Translations under genes and position numbers: made by a program
The notes under the pieces: generated by a model
What the model was told of the DNA's origin: nothing
The model's input: only the letters and a program-made list of their open reading frames with translations
Databases searched by the model: none
From: Methanomicrobia archaeon LH_S13
GTDB taxonomy: Archaea > Halobacteriota > Syntropharchaeia > Alkanophagales > Methanospirareceae
Assembly: GCA_023659785.1 (NCBI GenBank)
Contig: JAGXOR010000018.1
Coordinates: forward strand, 1-16,768
Direction: 5' to 3'
Length of the DNA stretch: 16,768 nt
Shown here: positions 12,780-16,768 of the stretch, piece by piece
How positions within the stretch are numbered: the stretch's first letter is position 1
How the letters are laid out: each line of letters opens with the position of its first letter

Positions 12780-13800
12780 AAAGAAAATGGGGCTGTGGAG
12801 GAGTTCTTGAACTCTTTAATGAAAGAGCTGCCTCCACTTGCGTCAATTGATAAAATAGAAGTAGATGATAAGCCTATTAGTAGGTGCGAGGATTTCGAAA
12901 TAATAAATAGCTCGGAAGGTGAAAAGACTTCTGTTACACCCGTGGATACTGCAATATGTGAGGAATGCGTGAGAGAATTATATGATGAGGATAATCGCAG
13001 GTATTTAAACTCATCCTCGGATGATTTAGAGTGTTTTTCGCCTGGATTAGGAAATGTTGGCGTGTATTTGCCGTATTCAGGTTTTCATTACGTTTTGTTC
13101 CATTATCTGAACTCGGATGGGATTATAATGACCTCAGCAAATGTTTCAGGAGAGCCGATGGTCATTCGTAATGAGGGTGCCTTCGAACTCAAAGCCGATT
13201 ATTTCCTTTTACATAATAGAAAAATAGTGAACAGGATTGACGACTCTGTTGTTCGCTGTTACGAGGGTAAAAGATTTTTCTTGAGGAAATCCAGGGGTTT
13301 TATCCCAGTTGCTATAAAAAAGGATGGCACTCTTTATTCGAGCCAATTCATCGGAAATACATTTTATTATCCAACATTAGAATTTTTGGCATCGAGCAAA
13401 GAGCGAATGATGGAATTCTTAGGTTTGAGGATGGATGAAATAGATGCGATTGGGGTAGATATGCATCCACGGTATTCAACGAAAAGATATGGTAAAAACT
13501 GTCGGAAGAATTTTCAATTGAATTGATAGAGGTGCAGTATCATTGGGCTCATGCAGCTTCATTGATGCTCGATGCGGGTGTGGATGAAGTGGTTGCTTTG
13601 ACCCTGGACGGGACGGGACGGGGTATGGAACAGAGGGAAACGCTTGGGGAGGAGAAATCCTGCATTCTCTCTATTCGGGGTTTGAAAGGGTGGGGTCTTT
13701 GGAGGAAATACCGCTAATTGGTGGTGAAACGGCAATAAAAGACCCAAGAAGGATGGTATTTGCATTTTTTTCGCTTTTAGGTAGGGAAGTGCCGTATTTT
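12780..13800 (+). pseudogene. hypF: Decayed hypF, hydrogenase maturation carbamoyltransferase
   Basis: HypF makes the cyano ligands of [NiFe]-hydrogenase. Recognisable blocks in order: the end of the acylphosphatase domain (EEFLNSLMKELPPLASIDKIEV), the lead-in to the zinc fingers (CEECVRELYDEDNRRY), a jump of roughly 190 residues to the second half of the YrdC-like domain (GVYLPYSGFHYVL, MTSANVSGEP, NRIDDSV), a smaller gap, then the Kae1-like domain (VDMHPRYST; QYHWAHAASLM; LDGTGYGTEGNAWGGEIL; FERVGSLEEIPLIGG). The zinc fingers, the N-terminus and the last ~200 residues are absent. Two frameshifts break the rest: a five-A run at 13494-13498 one base too short, and an extra copy of GGACG (13606-13620). 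It ends abruptly at the first codons of hdrC. It cannot be functional. Confidence 0.85.
13606..13620. repeat. GGACG x3 tandem repeat causing a frameshift in hypF
   Basis: Three perfect copies of GGACG sit in the codons for the conserved DGTGYGT segment. Removing one copy restores the reading frame exactly (DGTGYGTEGNAWGGE), so the third copy is best explained as a five-base slippage expansion. Confidence 0.85.
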
Positions 13801-13823
13801 ATGGACACTTCAAGAACGAGATA

Positions 13824-14378
13824 ATGAATGAGCCTGGAGGAGAGCATCTCGCATCATGTTTCCAGTGCAGCACTTGCACGCTGGGTTGTCCAATTACGGA
13901 AATCGTGCCGAGTAACAATCCGAGGAGAATCATCCAGATGAGTTTGTTAGGAATGAGAGAGGAAGTTTTATCCAATCCGGATTCATGGGTATGTCTCATC
14001 TGTCAGACGTGCACGGCGCAGTGCCCGCAAGACGTGAGGATTGCCAATGTGCTGGGTGTGATAAGGCGGATAGCGGAGAAAGAAGAGGAAGCGGGCAAAT
14101 TGAAGATAGAGAGCTCCAGACCACTGTTTGATAAGGCTTTTCTGCATCAGTTGGAAAAGTACGGGCGGCTCTATGATATAGGACTTGCGAAGGAATATTA
14201 CCCGAAAAAGGAAGGGTCTTTTATCAAGGGTATGCTGGCAATGATGAAAGATTACAAGGATTTCGGCATGCGGATGTTTAAGCACGGAAAAATGGGACCG
14301 AAAGCAATGTTTCCAGAGAAGATAAAGCGAACGGAGGAAGTGGAAATGAAGAAGATATTTGAAAAAATAGGTAAATGA
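13824..14378 (+). CDS. hdrC: Heterodisulfide reductase subunit C (HdrC)
   Basis: HdrC is the small ferredoxin-like subunit that carries electrons between HdrA and HdrB. Two [4Fe-4S] motifs are complete: C12-x2-C15-x2-C18-x3-C22 and C57-x2-C60-x2-C63-x3-C67. With 184 residues it has the usual length and no interruption, making it the only gene in this block that looks intact. The N-terminus is doubtful: the same frame stays open upstream and reads KNEIMNEPGGEHLASC, while an ATG at 13801 (ATGGACACT) fits a natural start but is one base out of frame and stops at 13821-13823, overlapping this ATG as TAATG. A one-base loss in the T run at 13809-13810 would explain this. No Shine-Dalgarno precedes 13824. 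Confidence 0.85.
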   Translation: MNEPGGEHLASCFQCSTCTLGCPITEIVPSNNPRRIIQMSLLGMREEVLSNPDSWVCLICQTCTAQCPQDVRIANVLGVIRRIAEKEEEAGKLKIESSRPLFDKAFLHQLEKYGRLYDIGLAKEYYPKKEGSFIKGMLAMMKDYKDFGMRMFKHGKMGPKAMFPEKIKRTEEVEMKKIFEKIGK

Positions 14379-14384
14379 AATGAA

Positions 14385-15009
14385 ATGAAAGGAAAAAAAT
14401 TAGCATACTATCCTGGCTGTCCATCGGCTACTACCGCAATGGATCAAGATATGTCAACAAAGGCAGTGTTCGAGGTATTGGGCGTTGAACTGGCGGAAGT
14501 GGAGGATTGGAACTGTTGTGGTGCGGCGGAAGCAGAGGACCCGATGCTGGTTTATGCGTTAAATGCGAGGAATCTTGCTATTGCCGAGAAAGAGGGTTTT
14601 GATATCGTAACACCGTGCAGTATATGTTATTACAATTTAGCGAGGAGTAACATAGCTCTAAAGGAAGATGAGAATTTACGTGCAAAGATGAAGGAGATAG
14701 ATGGCTCCCTGGACTATAAAGGCGGGATAAAGACGAGGCATATACTGGATGTCTTCGTAAATGAAATAGGAATGTGTTCCTTTCAGTTACATGAAGACGA
14801 AGTGCTGTGGCGGTCCTTTAATGATGACGAGAGCGGACATAGCGTTTGAGATGGCGAAGAAGGTATTAAAAGCGGCGAAGCACGCTGGTGCGGATTGCAT
14901 TGCACTCGCCTGTCCACTGTACGGCATGATGCTGGATGCGAAGCAGTCAGATATCGAAAAAGCGTTAAATATCGAGATAGGCATGCCAGTTATTTATATC
15001 ACGCAGTTG
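14385..15009 (+). pseudogene. hdrB: Damaged heterodisulfide reductase subunit B (hdrB)
   Basis: HdrB holds the two non-cubane [4Fe-4S] clusters that reduce the CoM-CoB heterodisulfide. The first CCG domain is complete (C12 in YYPGC, CC44-45, CSIC 78-81). After HILDVFVNEIG (codon ~130, near 14771) about 50-60 residues are missing and the frame changes. The second domain resumes as VPFSYMKTKCCGGPLMMTRAD (from about 14776) and runs to YITQL near 15009. Its CxxC is CPLY (TGT CCA CTG TAC), so the last Cys ligand has become Tyr. The final ~20 residues are absent because the frame runs straight into hdrA. It starts 6 bases after hdrC. Confidence 0.85.
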
Positions 15010-16500
15010 TTGGAGGAGGAGTTGCAGGCATTACAGCAGCTCTTGACCTCGCGGATTCTGGTTATAAAGTATATTTGATAGAGAAGAATGTAGAGCTGGG
15101 AGGAAAGATGGCGGAGCTTGCGGAATGCAAGACCGGGTTATCACCATACGTGGTTAAGGTAGAGAATCATCCGAACATAGAACTGATGCTGTCAAGCGAG
15201 TTAGAGAGTGTATCAGGCTCAGCAGGTGATTTCAAGCTGAAAGTGTCGGGCAAGGAAGTAGAAGCGGAGAGCGTGGTGTTAGCGCCGGGTTACGATATTC
15301 CCGAGGTAGCGAAGAGTTATGGATTGTGAAAACTGATAAGTATAGATATATCGAGACGAGCCTCACGAACCCGCTGGAAACGAGTGTTGAAGGAGTGTTA
15401 TGAATGCGGCGCTTGGCATCGCAGATGCGGGATATGAAGTATATTTAGTGGAGAAAGAGCTTGAGTTGGGAGGCGGTTTGAGAGAAATCCAGGAGTTACA
15501 AAGTGGAGAGAAAGCTGCTGGCGTTTTAGCGGAATTTGTTGATAAAGTAACGAGTAATGAGCGAATAAAGGTGTATACGAATGCAAGGGAAGAGGATATT
15601 CGTGGAAGAGCAGGGTCGTTTAAAGCAAGGATAACCGGAGAAGGAGTGGATGAGGAGGTAGAATTTGGCGCCTGTGTAATCGCAACTGAAGCGAGGGATT
15701 TCGTGCCTGAAGGTTACTATGGATATGGAAAAGAGAAGAACCCAGATGTAAATGTCTTCGTGCTGTATCAGGACATAAAGACCTATGGCAAGTGGGAAGT
15801 GCTGTACAAAGAAGCACGCGAGAAAGGAGTGATATTTCTCAGATACGATAAGGAAAAGCCACCGGAATACGAAGATGGAATTATCTCAATCTATGATGTT
15901 ATATTCAACGATGAGATACAGATAAAGCCGGATCTGGTGGTGCTCAGCACACCGGCGATGCCTGCGGAGGAGAACGAGAGACTGAGCAAGATGTTTATGA
16001 TTCCCTTGAAAAACGGATTCTTTATGGAAGCTCAGGAGCGACCGAAGATGGTTTTAACACCGGTTGACACGGTGAACGAGGGAGTGTTCATCTGTGGGTC
16101 TGCGGTTTATCCTGCAATGATAGACGAGAGCCTCGCGATGAGCAGTGCAGCGGCGTCGAGGGCATGTGTGCTGCTGGCGAAAGATTTCCTTGAGACGCCT
16201 GCGGTGACTTCAGTAGTTGATGAGCAGACATGTTCAGGGTGCGGCGTGTGTGCGGATATGTGTCCGGTTGAGGCGATAGAGTTGACGGAAGAACCGGTGC
16301 CTGTGATTACTTTCGGTGTGGCAACGGTGGTAGGCGGAGTGAAGAAGGTTGCGAAGGTCGGTGATGGCTGTATAGGGTGTGGGTGTTGTGCTTCTTATTG
16401 CCCCTCGGGTGCGATGTCGTTGCGATACTTTAAGGATAGGCAGGTCTACGCTCTACGCTCAGTTGGATTTTGCAGTGTAAGAAGTAAAGCAGTCTACTGA
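15006..16500 (+). pseudogene. hdrA: Damaged heterodisulfide reductase subunit A (hdrA)
   Basis: HdrA is the FAD/Fe-S subunit that bifurcates electrons. The first ~150 residues are missing; the gene resumes at the first FAD fold VVGGGVAGITAALDLADSGY (15006) fused to hdrB. This part runs to a TGA at 15327-15329, continues two bases shifted as KTDKYRYIETSLTNPLETSVEGV (15329-15394), then jumps to a second FAD fold, NAALGIADAGYEVYLVEKE (from 15400, 366 codons open). Near codon 110 (15727-15733) about 60 residues are missing in frame between GYYGYG and KNPDVNVFVLY. The C-terminus keeps both [4Fe-4S] motifs: C278-x2-C281-x2-C284-x3-C288 and C324-x2-C327-x2-C330-x3-C334. Total remaining is about half of a two-domain HdrA. 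Confidence 0.85.
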
Positions 16501-16519
16501 GCTTTTATTTTATTTTTTA
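16501..16519 (+). terminator. T-rich termination signal after hdrA
   Basis: GCTTTTATTTTATTTTTTAG follows the hdrA stop codon directly. Runs of T without a strong hairpin are the usual archaeal terminators, so this likely ends the plus-strand transcript. Confidence 0.45.
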
Positions 16520-16556
16520 GATATCGCAGTATCGGATCTCCCAAGATGTGTTCAGT

Positions 16557-16712
16557 TTATTCCTTCTCAGACTTAGAGGCTTCCAGCTTTGCATGAATTT
16601 CCTCTTTTAACTCCTCCTCAATTTTAGCCTCGGTATCTATGCCCATATACGCAGCTACCTCTTTTATGTTTACCTCTTCGCCCTTTGTCTTCGCTGCCGC
16701 TTTTACCTTCTC
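16557..16712 (-). pseudogene. 3' end of an unrecognised gene, 5' truncated
   Basis: A 51-codon minus-strand open stretch (EKVKAAAKTKGEEVNIKEVAAYMGID, then an acidic/Lys-rich helical tail ending KSEKE) reads like the C-terminus of a real protein. It begins right after a TAG at 16713-16715 and has no start except an internal ATG at the MGID codon. The missing 5' part is replaced by a hairpin-containing segment. The family is not recognised. Confidence 0.4.
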
Positions 16713-16714
16713 CT

Positions 16715-16744
16715 ATGGTGACAAAATATGAACTTTTTGTCCAT
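16715..16744. repeat. Hairpin ATGG.GACAAAA / TTTTGTC.CAT at the gene-fragment junction
   Basis: GACAAAA (16720-16726) pairs with TTTTGTC (16735-16741) around an eight-base loop, and the pairing extends outwards by ATGG/CAT past one unpaired base. It sits exactly where the coding similarity of the minus-strand fragment stops, as the end of an inserted or deleted element might. The remaining bases to 16768 are A/T-rich with no gene. Confidence 0.5.
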
Positions 16745-16768
16745 TTTTCTATTATTTGATAGTATTAG

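Noticed and set aside
12546..13526. A novel fused TorD-HypF enzyme
   Set aside because: The fused parts lack essential domains (HypF zinc fingers, whole N-terminus) and the downstream part is frameshifted, so decay is the simpler reading; kept only as a finding about frame retention.

Overview
The window looks like the chromosome of a methanogen-related euryarchaeon, and an anaerobic methane-oxidising or methanogenic lineage (Methanophagales/ANME-1-like, or a relative with c-type cytochromes) is my best guess. The archaeal assignment rests on a Hel308 helicase, ribosomal protein eL43 (L37Ae), RNA polymerase subunit P, a KEOPS Pcc1 subunit, the small subunit of replication factor C, an archaeosine-synthesis radical SAM enzyme and TATA-box promoters. 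The methanogen-like assignment rests on HdrA, HdrB, HdrC and HdrD-like iron-sulfur proteins, a cytochrome c haem lyase (CcmF) and a siroheme-pathway haem enzyme (AhbC). The exact lineage is inferred, not shown.

Layout. Bases 99-3038 (minus) hold an unrecognised protein and Hel308. Bases 3092-3898 (plus) hold the tight information-processing operon rpl37ae-rpoP-pcc1, divergent from hel308 across a 53-base shared promoter. Bases 3955-5970 (minus) are ccmF. Bases 5971-6375 carry no protein gene but have an 11-base perfect inverted-repeat pair about 300 bases apart, and inside it a TATA box followed by a foldable segment. Bases 6376-7661 (minus) are an HdrD-like electron-transfer protein with a possible small basic protein overlapping its end, preceded by a palindromic operator-like site. 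Bases 7763-8871 (minus) are a tRNA-Thr(UGU) and, 9 bases later, the archaeosine enzyme RaSEA. Bases 9004-9089 form an imperfect palindrome with the architecture of an integron attC site, next to a MarC-family membrane protein (9118-9732, minus). Then come rfcS (9891-10850, plus) and ahbC (11107-12297, minus).

From about 12362 to 16500 (plus) the character changes. Pieces of mvhD, a TorD-type chaperone gene, hypF, hdrC, hdrB and hdrA follow in order, but nearly every gene except hdrC lacks internal or terminal blocks, pieces are welded directly to each other, and there are small frameshifts (a short A-run, an extra copy of a 5-base repeat). This reads as a former hydrogenase/heterodisulfide-reductase cluster in advanced decay, or as an assembly with collapsed segments. 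The right edge (16557-16768) holds the 3' end of another gene on the minus strand, cut off beside a 30-base hairpin.

Functional theme: the intact genes combine core translation, transcription and replication functions with haem synthesis (AhbC) and cytochrome c assembly (CcmF), plus thiol/disulfide electron transfer (HdrD-like), as expected of an archaeon that uses cytochromes and heterodisulfide chemistry. The damaged cluster would have coupled hydrogenase- or formate-linked electrons to HdrABC; its erosion suggests that pathway was lost.
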